Made by a program: the position numbers and the translations under genes | Assembly: GCA_937902315.1 (NCBI GenBank) | Contig: CALGUG010000055.1 | Location: 124,001 to 188,000, forward strand | Direction of reading: 5' to 3' | DNA length: 64,000 nt | DNA from: an uncultured Chloroflexales bacterium | Lineage (GTDB): Bacteria > Chloroflexota > Chloroflexia > Chloroflexales > Chloroflexaceae | Part shown: positions 51,114 to 59,028 of the stretch, in pieces | Layout of the letters: the number at the start of each line of letters is the position of its first letter | Position numbering within the stretch: position 1 is the first letter of the stretch | Notes under the pieces: model-generated | What the model saw: the letters and a program-made list of their open reading frames with translations, nothing else | Databases searched by the model: none | Told to the model about the DNA's origin: nothing

Positions 51114-51175
51114 ATCAAATAAGGTCTATCTCGCTGTGCGGCGTGACCCCAAAAACGAAGCACTTCAAACCTGTC

Positions 51176-51275
51176 ATACCAAATTCGGTTGATTACTTTC
51201 TATTTGGCCAACGTCTTTCCCTCGTTTTGTTTTCTCGCGTTAAGCAAATGCACGTCTTTCAAACGAATTTGGTAT
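51176..51275. mobile_element. ATACCAAATCCG mini inverted-repeat element (100 bp)
   Basis: Ends ATACCAAATTCGGTTGATTA (51176 on) and, inverted, ATACCAAATTCGTTTGAAAG (51275 back), so about 13 bases of near-perfect terminal repeat. Inside are TTTCTATTTGGCC and GCACGTCTTT, shared with the copy at 33983. Non-coding; lies between two genes. Confidence 0.75.
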
Positions 51276-51368
51276 CAGCTACAACAGCTTCGGCTGCATG
51301 TTCGAAGAGAGTGAGAGGCCAATCCATGGGTTAGCAAAAGGTTGCGAGCCACGAGTTGCACAGTAGTG

Positions 51369-52358
51369 TTAAGCGCGATAGGCACTGCGCCACTGGCCGG
51401 GCGGCAGACCCTCCCACTGCACAAAGGCGCGATGGAAGGAGCCTGGCTCTTGGTAGCCCAGTAAAAAGGCGATCTCTGTGAGCTCTAGCTCGGAAGATTG
51501 CAGATAACGTTTCGCCAGTTTGTGGCGCACCTGTTCGAGCAAGTGCTGAAACTGAACGCCCTCTTCGGCCAAACGGCGCTGCAAAGTGCGGCTGCTGATA
51601 TGCAGCTCTTGGGCGATAGCTTGAATAGTGGGCGAACTGCCTGCGATGCGCTTTTGCAACAGCTCGGCTACCTGATCAACAAAGCTTTGGCTTGAGCTTA
51701 GTGGGACTAAGGCGCTTTCGAGTTGCGGCTCGATCAGCGCCAGCAGATCGGGGTTGGCGCTCTGGAAGGGCATGTTAACCTGATCGTCGGTGAAGATCAT
51801 TTGGTTCTTGGCAGCGCTGAACTCGATCGGACATTGAAAAAACGCTTCATAGACGGCTCGTTGGCTTTCTTGACGCTGGTAGCTGACTTTTTGCGGATAG
51901 ATCTTGTGGCCTGTGCCGCGTTGCCCCAATTCCAGTATGTGGGCAAAAGCCGCATCGATGAGGATGGCTGGCGGCGGCTGCTCGATCGGCCAGATGATAT
52001 CGACCAGCCAGAGATTAGCTTGGCGCTTGAGGGTGATCTCTTCGGCGCTAAAGAGCCGCTTGTAACGGGCCATTTTCTCCAGCGCGCCATAAAACGAGTT
52101 GGCCGAAAGCGCGGTGATCCACAAGGGGTCGTATGGCTCGTTTTGAAACAGTTGCGAGACCTGTAACCCTAAGGTTGGATCGTCGAGCTGGGCGGCGAAT
52201 GTAGACCAGAAGGCGAACCACTGGCCAACTGAGAGCCGAATATGCTCTTGTTGAAGCAGATTGCTGGCTAGCCCAGCTTGCTGCAGAACATCGCCGATGG
52301 CTAGATCGAGCTTGTTGATACGGGCGATCATAGAACGGCTTAGTCGTATCTGGCGCAT
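51369..52358 (-). CDS. AraC-family transcriptional regulator with OruR/ArgR-like N-terminal domain
   Basis: A 329-residue regulator. The first ~190 residues are an Arabinose_bd-type (DUF) sensor domain as in OruR/EutR-like proteins (LGLQVSQLFQNEPYDPLWIT, RYKRLFSAEEITLKRQANLW). The C-terminal AraC double helix-turn-helix spans about 228-325: TIQAIAQELHISSRTLQRRL, then LAKRYLQSSELELTEIAFLL and GYQEPGSFHRAFVQWEGLPP. TTAGGAG is 6 bases before the ATG. It is the second gene of an operon with the SDR enzyme 20 bases upstream, and probably regulates it in response to that enzyme's substrate or product. Confidence 0.9.
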   Translation of the reverse strand: MRQIRLSRSMIARINKLDLAIGDVLQQAGLASNLLQQEHIRLSVGQWFAFWSTFAAQLDDPTLGLQVSQLFQNEPYDPLWITALSANSFYGALEKMARYKRLFSAEEITLKRQANLWLVDIIWPIEQPPPAILIDAAFAHILELGQRGTGHKIYPQKVSYQRQESQRAVYEAFFQCPIEFSAAKNQMIFTDDQVNMPFQSANPDLLALIEPQLESALVPLSSSQSFVDQVAELLQKRIAGSSPTIQAIAQELHISSRTLQRRLAEEGVQFQHLLEQVRHKLAKRYLQSSELELTEIAFLLGYQEPGSFHRAFVQWEGLPPGQWRSAYRA

Positions 52359-52378
52359 AGACTCTCCTAACTGAGCGC

Positions 52379-53413
52379 TTATTTGCTGCGTACCAGCCCA
52401 AACTGAAGCAGGCTTTGGGCGGTTGCCATAATCGTTTCGCTATTGGAGCGCGGCTGCCAGTCTAACAGTTGGCGCGCTTTGACATTGCTAGCGGCCCGAA
52501 TCTGGCCGAGTTCGCGAGCTAGGTTTCTTGCAGTCTGATTGTAGCGCCCTGCCAGCCGTACGATCCAGTCAGGCATAAGGCGGGTTGAGACGCGCGAAGC
52601 TACAGGGCCGAGTTGCTCTTTGAGCATGCTGGCGATCGCTTGCAAGCTTAGCACTTCGTCTGAGGCGGCGATAAAACGCTGGCCTTTGGCCTCAGGACGC
52701 GTCATAGCGCGGATATGCAGATCGGCCAGGTCGCGCACATCGACCATGGTGATATAGGTGCGCGGCAGGAAGGGTACTCTTCCATTTAGGATCAACCTGA
52801 TGACATGAATGGAATCGGAGAGATCCTTGCCGAGCACCGGTCCAAAGATACCCACCGGATTGACAACTGCGAGTTCGAGGCGGTTTCCGGGCTGAGACAC
52901 GAAATCCCAAGCGGCCCGTTCGGCGATCGTCTTCGATTTCATATAGGTCGTTATATCGCCTTGGAGATTGGTCCAGTTTTCTTCAGTGAACGGTTTGTTT
53001 TGCGCTGCTTGGCCGTAGGCTACAGCGACAAACGACGAGGTCAACACAACCCGTTTGACACCAGCGGTTTGGGCGGCGCGTAGCACCCGCAAGGTTCCGT
53101 CGCGGGCTGGCACAATCATATCATCTTCGTTTTTGGGCATGTTTAGCGAAAAGGGCGAGGCGACATGCAACACATAGCTACAGCCCTGCACCGCCTCGGA
53201 CCAGTTCTGATCAGAAGTCAGATCGGCAGCTACAAACGAGAGACGTTCGTCCGTTTCGATGCCCGCCTGTTTGATCATAGCACGAACCTCACTCTCGCGC
53301 GCCAGCGAGCGCACGCTCGTGCGTACCCGATAACCATCTCGCAATAGTTGGGCGATACAGTGGGAGGCTACAAAACCAGAGCCGCCCGTTACCAAGACCG
53401 TTTCGTCCTTCAT
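52379..53413 (-). CDS. Extended SDR (dihydroflavonol-reductase / cinnamoyl-CoA-reductase-like)
   Basis: A 344-residue NAD(P)-dependent extended short-chain dehydrogenase. The Rossmann motif is VLVTGGSGFVASHCIAQLL (about 5-23), DLTSDQNWSEAVQGCSYVLH (about 70-90) is the next signature, and the catalytic Tyr-Lys is in YMKSKTIAERAAW (about 160-172), followed by NPVGIFGPVLG. The group reduces aldehydes or ketones next to aromatic or lactone groups. Start at 53413 chosen for AAGGA 7 bases upstream; the frame extends further back into repeat sequence. First gene of an operon with an AraC regulator. Confidence 0.9.
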   Translation of the reverse strand: MKDETVLVTGGSGFVASHCIAQLLRDGYRVRTSVRSLARESEVRAMIKQAGIETDERLSFVAADLTSDQNWSEAVQGCSYVLHVASPFSLNMPKNEDDMIVPARDGTLRVLRAAQTAGVKRVVLTSSFVAVAYGQAAQNKPFTEENWTNLQGDITTYMKSKTIAERAAWDFVSQPGNRLELAVVNPVGIFGPVLGKDLSDSIHVIRLILNGRVPFLPRTYITMVDVRDLADLHIRAMTRPEAKGQRFIAASDEVLSLQAIASMLKEQLGPVASRVSTRLMPDWIVRLAGRYNQTARNLARELGQIRAASNVKARQLLDWQPRSNSETIMATAQSLLQFGLVRSK

Positions 53414-53425
53414 CGCTTTGTCCTT

Positions 53426-53649
53426 ATACGAAATTCGATTGAACACTTTGTGTTTTGGCCTTCGACAGATTTGATCGCAAATACGCACGCTTGGCTTTGC
53501 AGGGGGCGCTTGGGCGTAGGCAGACGAGCCGTCGAATGTAGTGAGCAACGTGTTGATAGCCGGAGGCGGACGCGCTAGAAGCCGAATGGAAGGTTGAGAC
53601 CTCTCCGCCAACGAATGCAGCACCCGAAGTGCACAAGCGAATTTGATAT
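53426..53649. mobile_element. Mini-element interrupted by a GCGTCCGCC end
   Basis: A degenerate ATACCAAATCCG-type left end (ATACGAAATTCGATTGAACA at 53426, with GGCCTTCGACAG) and right end (CGAATTTGATAT to 53649) enclose a GCGTCCGCC solo end (53551-53609, minus strand: GGCGGAGAGGTCTCAACCTT, CCATTCGGCTTCTAGCGCGT). This nested order implies that the GCGTCCGCC unit arrived second. Confidence 0.6.
53551..53609 (-). repeat. Solo end of the GCGTCCGCC long-inverted-repeat family
   Basis: Plus-strand TTGATAGCCGGAGGCGGACG, CGCTAGAAGCCGAATGGAAG, GTTGAGACCTCTCCGCCAA; nested in the mini-element above. Confidence 0.85.
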
Positions 53650-53795
53650 TATCTGTTTGACCGCTCTCCAATTCGTACTATAGGAGCGATCCGGCTTTTT
53701 CTCATTAGCGAATCGCGCCAAGCTCTTAACAAATCGCGCCAATCGAGCGCTTTTCGTTAGGCGCTTGAACCAGCTTGAAGCGAAAGGAAGGGGAT

Positions 53796-54176
53796 ATGCC
53801 AGAACTGAAGTTGAGCGCTGACTGCGGCAATTCGCCTAAGAACCAGTTTGTCGAGCAGGTGACGGTTGCGCTGTTGCTGCACGATAGGGACACGCTCGAG
53901 CGTTTGTTGAGCGCTGATCTGCGTTGGGAGCGTATCGGAGATGAGGTCATATTAGACAAAGCGGCGATTTTGGAGGGTAAACATCTACCGGACGCTGATG
54001 CGATCGCCGCTCTGGAGATCGAGCATGTGTTGACGCACGGCAAAGTGGGCGCAGTCAACGGGATCGCTCGCTTTGAAAGCGGGCGTAGTTGGTTGTTCGC
54101 TGCGATCTACGAGTTTTTCAATGCCAAAGCTAGCAGTATCAAAGACATCAAGTTGTATCTGATCGAGGCTGATTGA
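53796..54176 (+). CDS. Small NTF2/SnoaL-like protein
   Basis: A 126-residue protein with the outline of the NTF2-like/SnoaL fold: a helix FVEQVTVALLLHDRDTLERL, then LLSADLRWERIGDEVI, and strands EIEHVLTHGKVGAVNGIARF and SWLFAAIYEFFNAKASSIKD, ending in IKLYLIEAD. Such proteins are small-molecule-binding or isomerase-like; several are linked to antibiotic or stress contexts, but no ligand is evident. AAGGAAGGGG lies just before the ATG at 53796; the TTG 21 bases earlier is not needed. Its TGA stop shares a base with the mini-element that begins at 54176. Confidence 0.75.
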   Translation: MPELKLSADCGNSPKNQFVEQVTVALLLHDRDTLERLLSADLRWERIGDEVILDKAAILEGKHLPDADAIAALEIEHVLTHGKVGAVNGIARFESGRSWLFAAIYEFFNAKASSIKDIKLYLIEAD

Positions 54177-54266
54177 TACCAAATCCGTTTAAACACTTGC
54201 GCTCGTGTAAGGTAGGGTTCCACTCTGCCGAAGGCCAAATAGAACGTAATCAAGCGAATTTGGTAT
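54176..54266. mobile_element. ATACCAAATCCG mini inverted-repeat element (91 bp)
   Basis: Ends ATACCAAATCCGTTT (54176-54190) and its inverse AAGCGAATTTGGTAT (54252-54266). Contains, in inverse orientation, the family sequence GTTCCACTCTGCCGAAGGCC. It abuts the stop codon of the upstream gene. Smallest complete copy. Confidence 0.8.
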
Positions 54267-54308
54267 AAGCTCACCGGCTTTAGTATTAACTGATCGAGGC
54301 TGACTCAT

Positions 54309-54344
54309 CGTACAAACCTGCTATAATAGTAGTACGTTTGTACG
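54309..54344 (+). promoter_or_regulatory. Promoter with LexA-like operator before the radical SAM gene
   Basis: TATAAT (54322-54327) is enclosed by the inverted repeat CGTACAAAC (54309-54317) / GTTTGTACG (54336-54344). The downstream half is also the palindrome AGTACGTTTGTACG (54331-54344), which matches the form RGTACNNNDGTWCB known for cyanobacterial LexA boxes. The position over the start of transcription fits repression. Confidence 0.6.
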
Positions 54345-54361
54345 ATTATGGTGAGGTGGCG

Positions 54362-55522
54362 ATGAGCACAGTGATCAAACTTGAACCTGATCTTCAGCAG
54401 AAACTGACTATTTTGGCTGGAGAGGCCAGCGATGAGATCAACGAGATCCCGACTTCGCCAAGCATTGCGCCGAGTAGTGAGCATCCGACTGGCTTTATCT
54501 ACAATACCGCTAAGTCGGGCGGCGGCAAGATGCCGGTCTTTAAGGTCTTGCAGACCAATGCCTGCCGCTACAGCTGCAAATATTGCTTCACCTCGTGTGC
54601 CATTAAGCGCAAGCGCACCACCTTCAAGCCCGACGAACTCGCGACCACGTTCGTCTCCTTGCAACGCTCCAAAAAGGTCGAAGGCATGTTTCTCTCGTCG
54701 GGGATCGTGCCTGACCCCAACACAACCATGGAGAAGATGCTGGCGACGGTCGAGCGCCTGCGCTTCAAAGAGAAGTATCAGGGCTACATCCACCTTAAGC
54801 TGATTCCGGGCGCTTCCTTCGACTATATCGAACGGGCTGTCGAGCTGGCCGACCGCGTTTCGCTTAATCTGGAAGCGCCCAACGCCGAGCGGCTGGCCGA
54901 GTTGGCGCCCGACAAAGAGTTCCAAGAGAGTATGTGGCAGCGCCTCGCCTGGGCTGGCGAGCTGATCGGCCGTGCGCGCGCCGAAGGACGCCCTGCTGCG
55001 CGCAGCCTCACAACCCAGTTTGTGGTCGGCGCCGCCCGCGAGAGCGACCGCGAGCTGATGGAGACGGTCGAACGCGCGCGACGCGAGCTTGGCCTTTGGC
55101 GGGCCTACTTCTCGGCCTTCCACCCGATCGCGCGCTCGCCCTTCGCCGACGAACCCGCCGAAGATCCCACCCGAGCGATGCGGCTCTATCAAGCCGACTT
55201 TATGCTGCGCGACTACGGTTTCAGCTTCGATGAGCTGCCCTTCGACGAGCAAGGTCTCTTACCTCGCCATAAAACCCCCAAACAGGCTTGGGCCGAGCGC
55301 AATCTGCACGAGCCGATCGAGGTCAACCGCGCCTCGCGCTCGCAGCTGCTGCGCGTGCCCGGCATCGGCCCCAAGAGCGCCGACGCCATCTTGCAGGCGC
55401 GCCGCCAGTGCCGCCTGCGCGATCTTTCGCAGCTTAAGGTTTTGGGCGTGACCACCAGTTGGGCTGCCCCTTACTTGCTGTTGGACGGGCGGCGCACTCC
55501 CTATCAGCTCCCGTTGTGGTAG
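54362..55522 (+). CDS. Radical SAM protein of the UDG-linked DNA modification/repair family
   Basis: A 386-residue radical SAM enzyme. The cluster motif is ACRYSCKYCFTSC (Cys 68, 72, 75; CxxxCxxC), SSGIVPDPNTTMEKML and the GYIHLKLIPGASFDYI region follow, and the C-terminus carries a helix-hairpin-helix, VNRASRSQLLRVPGIGPKSA (about 325-345), a DNA-binding element. This layout is that of the putative DNA modification/repair radical SAM family (TIGR03916 in my recollection), usually encoded next to a uracil-DNA glycosylase-like UdgX partner. No such partner is here. The promoter has a LexA-like palindrome, which fits a damage-induced role. Start at ATG 54362, with GGTGAGG upstream. Substrate unknown. 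Confidence 0.85.
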   Translation: MSTVIKLEPDLQQKLTILAGEASDEINEIPTSPSIAPSSEHPTGFIYNTAKSGGGKMPVFKVLQTNACRYSCKYCFTSCAIKRKRTTFKPDELATTFVSLQRSKKVEGMFLSSGIVPDPNTTMEKMLATVERLRFKEKYQGYIHLKLIPGASFDYIERAVELADRVSLNLEAPNAERLAELAPDKEFQESMWQRLAWAGELIGRARAEGRPAARSLTTQFVVGAARESDRELMETVERARRELGLWRAYFSAFHPIARSPFADEPAEDPTRAMRLYQADFMLRDYGFSFDELPFDEQGLLPRHKTPKQAWAERNLHEPIEVNRASRSQLLRVPGIGPKSADAILQARRQCRLRDLSQLKVLGVTTSWAAPYLLLDGRRTPYQLPLW

Positions 55523-55526
55523 CTGT

Positions 55527-56465
55527 TTAGCCCTCAGCCGCTTTGGCCTTGAAGTTTTCGCGCTGATCGTGGTAGAGGGTGTAGAGCACACTGGCCAAAG
55601 TGATGCTCGCTCCGATCACGGTCATCACGCTCGGCAGCTCTCGCCACAACAGAAAGCCCCACATAATGTTGATCGGCAAGGTGACGTATTCGAAGGGCGC
55701 GATCACCGACGCCAGCGCATAGCTGTAGGCTCGTGCGCTCAGAAACATGCCTCCCGCCCAGATCAGGCCGAAGCTGAGCATAATCAACAGGTCGAGCAGG
55801 CTCGGCATGCTCCACGGGTTGAAGACAAAGGCGATACTAACGGGCGCATCGGGCATCGGCCCAACCATCATCGCCAAGGGCGCGAGTATAGCCGCCGCGA
55901 TCAGATAGAAGACCGAGCTGTAGTAGGACATAGTCGCGCTGCTGTCGCTCTTCTGGAGCTGACGCGTAATGATAGCCGAGAAGGCATACAGCAGGGTCGA
56001 GATCAAAATGAAGAACGAGCCGAGGTTGAACGAAGCTGAGCCCGGTCGCACGATGATGATCACCCCCAGAAAGCCGATGATCAGGGCGATCCAGTGGCGC
56101 AGCTGAACTTTTTCGCGCAGAATCAAGACCGACAGGGCCGTGATCATTAATGGCCCCGAGAACTTGATCGCGGCGATCTCGGCCAGCGGCAAGGCGGCGA
56201 GACCCATAAAGTGGGTGGTATAGGAGAGGAAGAGTAGGAAGCCGCGCAGATTTTCAAGAAAGAGGTTTTTGCTACGCGGCAGACCGCGTCCGCCTTCAAG
56301 CCAAAAGAGCAGCAGAGTGATGGGCGTGGCCATAAGGGCGCGAAAAATCACGATCTCAAGAACGGGGTAGTTGCCGCCGATCCCTTTCACGGCGATATCT
56401 TGCAGCGAAAAGATCAGCATAGAGAGAACGATCGAAGCGATGCCTAAAAGCGTGTTGTTTTTCAA
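55527..56465 (-). CDS. EamA/DMT-family transporter (RhaT-like)
   Basis: A 312-residue drug/metabolite exporter with about ten membrane segments in two EamA repeats. The first repeat runs about residues 5-140 (IVLSMLIFSLQDIAVKGIGG to LIIGFLGVIIIVRPG), the second about 150-300 (FFILISTLLYAFSAIITRQL to VIGASITLASVLYTLYHD). LAEIAAIKFSGPLMITALSV and YVTLPINIMWGFLLWRELPS are the usual proline-bearing membrane motifs. Its end is only 4 bases from the end of the convergent radical SAM gene, with no room for a terminator between them. Substrate unknown. Confidence 0.92.
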   Translation of the reverse strand: MKNNTLLGIASIVLSMLIFSLQDIAVKGIGGNYPVLEIVIFRALMATPITLLLFWLEGGRGLPRSKNLFLENLRGFLLFLSYTTHFMGLAALPLAEIAAIKFSGPLMITALSVLILREKVQLRHWIALIIGFLGVIIIVRPGSASFNLGSFFILISTLLYAFSAIITRQLQKSDSSATMSYYSSVFYLIAAAILAPLAMMVGPMPDAPVSIAFVFNPWSMPSLLDLLIMLSFGLIWAGGMFLSARAYSYALASVIAPFEYVTLPINIMWGFLLWRELPSVMTVIGASITLASVLYTLYHDQRENFKAKAAEG

Positions 56466-56842
56466 AGTGTCTCCAAATGTCGATAACTGGACGTGAGAGT
56501 GTTGCTATGGCGCAAAGGGTGTGGGATGATGCGCTTGGGCCCTAGTATACTCGCTTCGCGATGCGCTTTGTTATGATAATATTCCAAGAATTTTGCCTAT
56601 TTCTGCAGATAGAGAGGCGAAATGCTTGAATTACACGTTGTTTTTGAGTAAAGAAATAAAATACGCCTAAATTGTGTTAAACTATCTAAAGAAGCCTTCT
56701 TCTGCCTATTAGTTGAGCGGTCTCCTTTGTAATCAAGCTTTTCGTGCCAGTCGTACACTTTCTCCGTCTTGCCTCTACAAAGTTTGGCCTAACGCAAACG
56801 CTTCGTTTCGTTTACCAACGCTTAGTGAGAAAGGATTGTGCA

Positions 56843-57562
56843 ATGACCGATCGCTCGTACAGAAGCCTTCTCCTCAACTTGTTGCGGCAAGATAACCTCG
56901 ATGAAGCGACCTTTTTGCGAAACCTCGATGAGACGCAACGCAATGCCACCGGAACTCCTCAGCTGTGGTCAGCGAAAGCTCATATCGCCCATCGCGCCTA
57001 TTGGACCCAAGATTTTGTCTTCAATGTGCGGGCGATCTTGCAAGGCCAAGAGCCAGTTGCTCGCAGCGAAAGCGACGACCAGATCAACGCCCGCATCTTC
57101 GAGCGCCAGCGCGAGCAGTCTTGGGCACAGGTTCAGGCCGAATCGCAGCGTAGCTACCAAGAGCTGGTGCACCTGATCGAGCAGCTGAACGATGAGGATC
57201 TGATGGAGACCGAGCGTTTTCGGGCCATCAGCGATGGCTATCCGCTCTATGGGGTGATTTTGGGGCTTTGTTACGAACATGGTCAAGAGCATTTGGCCCA
57301 ATACTACAGCGATCACCACCAGCTTGATAAGGCCATCGAGATCCGCGAGATGTGTGTCGAGCGCATTTTGCGCGCCGATCCACCCCTGCCCAACTGGCTG
57401 CAAGCCAATTTCCTCTACAACCTCGCCAGCTTCTATCAAGAGCACGGTCTACTCGACTACGCCGATGTGTTGTTGCAACGGGTCTGTTTGCTTGCGCCCG
57501 AGCTGCAAGAGCGTGTGTTACGCGACCCTCATATGAGCAAGTTGCTCGAACGAACCGCCTAG
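56843..57562 (+). CDS. DinB/ClbS-like four-helix protein with extra C-terminal helical repeat
   Basis: A 239-residue protein. The N-terminal ~165 residues look like the DinB/ClbS-DfsB fold: AKAHIAHRAYWTQDFVFNVR supplies the first metal His and LCYEHGQEHLAQYYSDHHQL the other two. The last ~70 residues (EIREMCVERILRADPPLPNW, then FLYNLASFYQEHGLLDYADV) form a TPR-like helical pair not found in plain DinB proteins. AAAGGA is 8 bases before ATG 56843. The usual role would be a thiol-dependent or hydrolytic detoxification enzyme, with the tail binding a partner; both are inference. Confidence 0.75.
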   Translation: MTDRSYRSLLLNLLRQDNLDEATFLRNLDETQRNATGTPQLWSAKAHIAHRAYWTQDFVFNVRAILQGQEPVARSESDDQINARIFERQREQSWAQVQAESQRSYQELVHLIEQLNDEDLMETERFRAISDGYPLYGVILGLCYEHGQEHLAQYYSDHHQLDKAIEIREMCVERILRADPPLPNWLQANFLYNLASFYQEHGLLDYADVLLQRVCLLAPELQERVLRDPHMSKLLERTA

Positions 57563-57589
57563 CTCCTTCAATTGAACAGAGTTTTTAAA

Positions 57590-57651
57590 TTCGATCCCTT
57601 TGTCTGTCGATTTGGGTCTCGCACGAACGACTAGTTGACGAAGGGATCGAA
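57590..57651 (+). terminator. Long-loop inverted repeat before the DHFR-like gene
   Basis: TTCGATCCCTTTGTC (57590-57604) pairs with GACGAAGGGATCGAA (57637-57651), 15 pairs including one G-U, with a 32-base loop. It lies 28 bases after one stop and ends 30 bases before the next ATG, so it may be a terminator or a leader structure. Confidence 0.45.
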
Positions 57652-57680
57652 GAACGTTCTTGAATTAAAGGAGTAGAGCA

Positions 57681-58265
57681 ATGCGTAAACTGATCATTTC
57701 CGAATTTATCTCGTTGGATGGCGTGATTCAGGCCCCCGGCGGCGCCGAGGAAGATAGCGATGGCGGCTTCAAACAGGGCGCCTGGACCATCCCCTACTGG
57801 CATGATGAGATCGGCCTTCATTTCGATGAGGTCGTCCAGAACTGTGATGCCCTTCTGTTGGGCCGCAAGACCTGGCAGATTCACGGTTCCGCTTTCGATC
57901 CTATGCCAGCGGGCGACCCGTTCTTCGATTTCATGAACTCGACTCGCAAGTATGTGGTTTCTACCACCTTGAAAGATACCAAGCTGTGGCGCAATTCGAC
58001 CTTGATCAGCACAAATGTGGTCGAAGAGATTCGCGCTCTCAAGGCCAAAGAGGGCAAAGATATCGTGCTTGATGGCAGTAGTGTCTTGGCCCATACCTTG
58101 ATCGAAAACGATCTGGTCGATGAGATCCGTTTGGTGCTTTACCCTGTCTCGTTGGGCGGCGGCAAAAAGCTCTTTCCCGAGGGCACGCGCGTGAATCTGC
58201 GATTGGTCGATTCAAAGACGCTGCCCAATGGCGTAGTGCTGTTGAACTACGTTGTTGAACGCTAA
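57681..58265 (+). CDS. Dihydrofolate reductase-like (RibD C-terminal) reductase
   Basis: A 194-residue NADPH-dependent reductase of the DHFR/RibD C-domain superfamily, not a true FolA. KLIISEFISLDGVIQAPGG is the usual first strand, ALLLGRKTWQIHG the NADPH-binding turn, DIVLDGSSVLAHTLIENDLV the GGxx-like loop, and LYPVSLGGGKKLFPEG the C-terminal signature. Members of this YyaP/YwjB-like group are of unknown substrate. AAAGGAG is 8 bases before ATG. Ends in a strong terminator. Confidence 0.9.
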   Translation: MRKLIISEFISLDGVIQAPGGAEEDSDGGFKQGAWTIPYWHDEIGLHFDEVVQNCDALLLGRKTWQIHGSAFDPMPAGDPFFDFMNSTRKYVVSTTLKDTKLWRNSTLISTNVVEEIRALKAKEGKDIVLDGSSVLAHTLIENDLVDEIRLVLYPVSLGGGKKLFPEGTRVNLRLVDSKTLPNGVVLLNYVVER

Positions 58266-58273
58266 ATAGCCAT

Positions 58274-58317
58274 AAGCTTGCCTTTTGTTGCTAAAGTGAC
58301 AGAAGGCAAGCTTTTTT
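58274..58317 (+). terminator. Intrinsic terminator after the DHFR-like gene
   Basis: Perfect 11-base stem AAGCTTGCCTT (58274-58284) / AAGGCAAGCTT (58303-58313) with 18-base loop and TTTT following. Confidence 0.85.
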
Positions 58318-58383
58318 GTTTGTCTTTGAATTGACATAATGCTATCAGCCTCAGTCGGTGATCCTTGATTACTTCAACACGTT

Positions 58384-59028
58384 GGCGGAGAGATCCCTCT
58401 CCTCAAAAAGAGCTTAACCGCGTCCGCCTACGGCTACCAAATCGCCGCCCAGCCATACAACACCTCAAGCATATCGCTGCCTTCGCTGTCTTCGCTGCCA
58501 AAGCCCCCAAAACCCGGCAGCTACTTGTAATTGCAAGGTTAGTGGTTAGGATCTCAGTAAGGAGAACGGTGGAGAAAGCAGCGCTACGAACGCAGCAACC
58601 TGGCTGTCGCAAGCACCAAACTGCTTGAAACGCCGTGTTTCGATGCTTAATGCCTCGCTACGAAACGGCGGGAAGCTCCGAGTTTAGGATGCCCGTCTAG
58701 AACATCGAGCATGTGTGGGGGTGCATACGCCCTTCTCCCGCATTGCGGGAGCTATGCATTACCCAACAGTCGTGTCGGCAGCAAAAGGCGATCGTTCGCA
58801 TACCATCGCAGGATTATCCTTGAGAGCACAGAACGGGGTGCATTCACCCCTCGCCCGCAGTGCGGGAGAGGGGGGCCGGGGGTGAGGGCAGATAACGCTG
58901 ACCGTATGTCGATTTGTGGCTAATGTACAGCATTGGGGGAGAAGGGTTGGGGATGAGGGCGGCTAGCAGCTCTGGTAGCCGAAGGCGGACGCGGTGAGGA
59001 CCGAATGGAAGGTTAGGACCTCGCCGCC
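58384..59028. mobile_element. Composite long-inverted-repeat element C (about 645 bp, non-coding)
   Basis: Left end GGCGGAGAGATCCCTCTCCT to CTACCAAAT at about 58443, right end (minus strand) GGCGGCGAGGTCCTAACCTT, CCATTCGGTCCTCACCGCGT to about 58970; the two are inverted copies. Inside: TACAACACCTCAAGC (as in A and, inverted, B), TTGCAAGGTTAGTGGTTAGG, GGGTGCATACGCCCTTCTCC, a block from GCATTACCCAACAGTCGTGT to TTGAGAGCACAGAACG that is the inverse of 39050-39135 in element B, and two REP palindromes. No protein is encoded. The rest of the gap to 59393 is AT-rich with no gene. Confidence 0.75.

Noticed and set aside
54305..55252. 315-codon minus-strand frame opposite the radical SAM gene
   Set aside because: No recognised motif; the cysteine motif and helix-hairpin-helix settle the plus strand.
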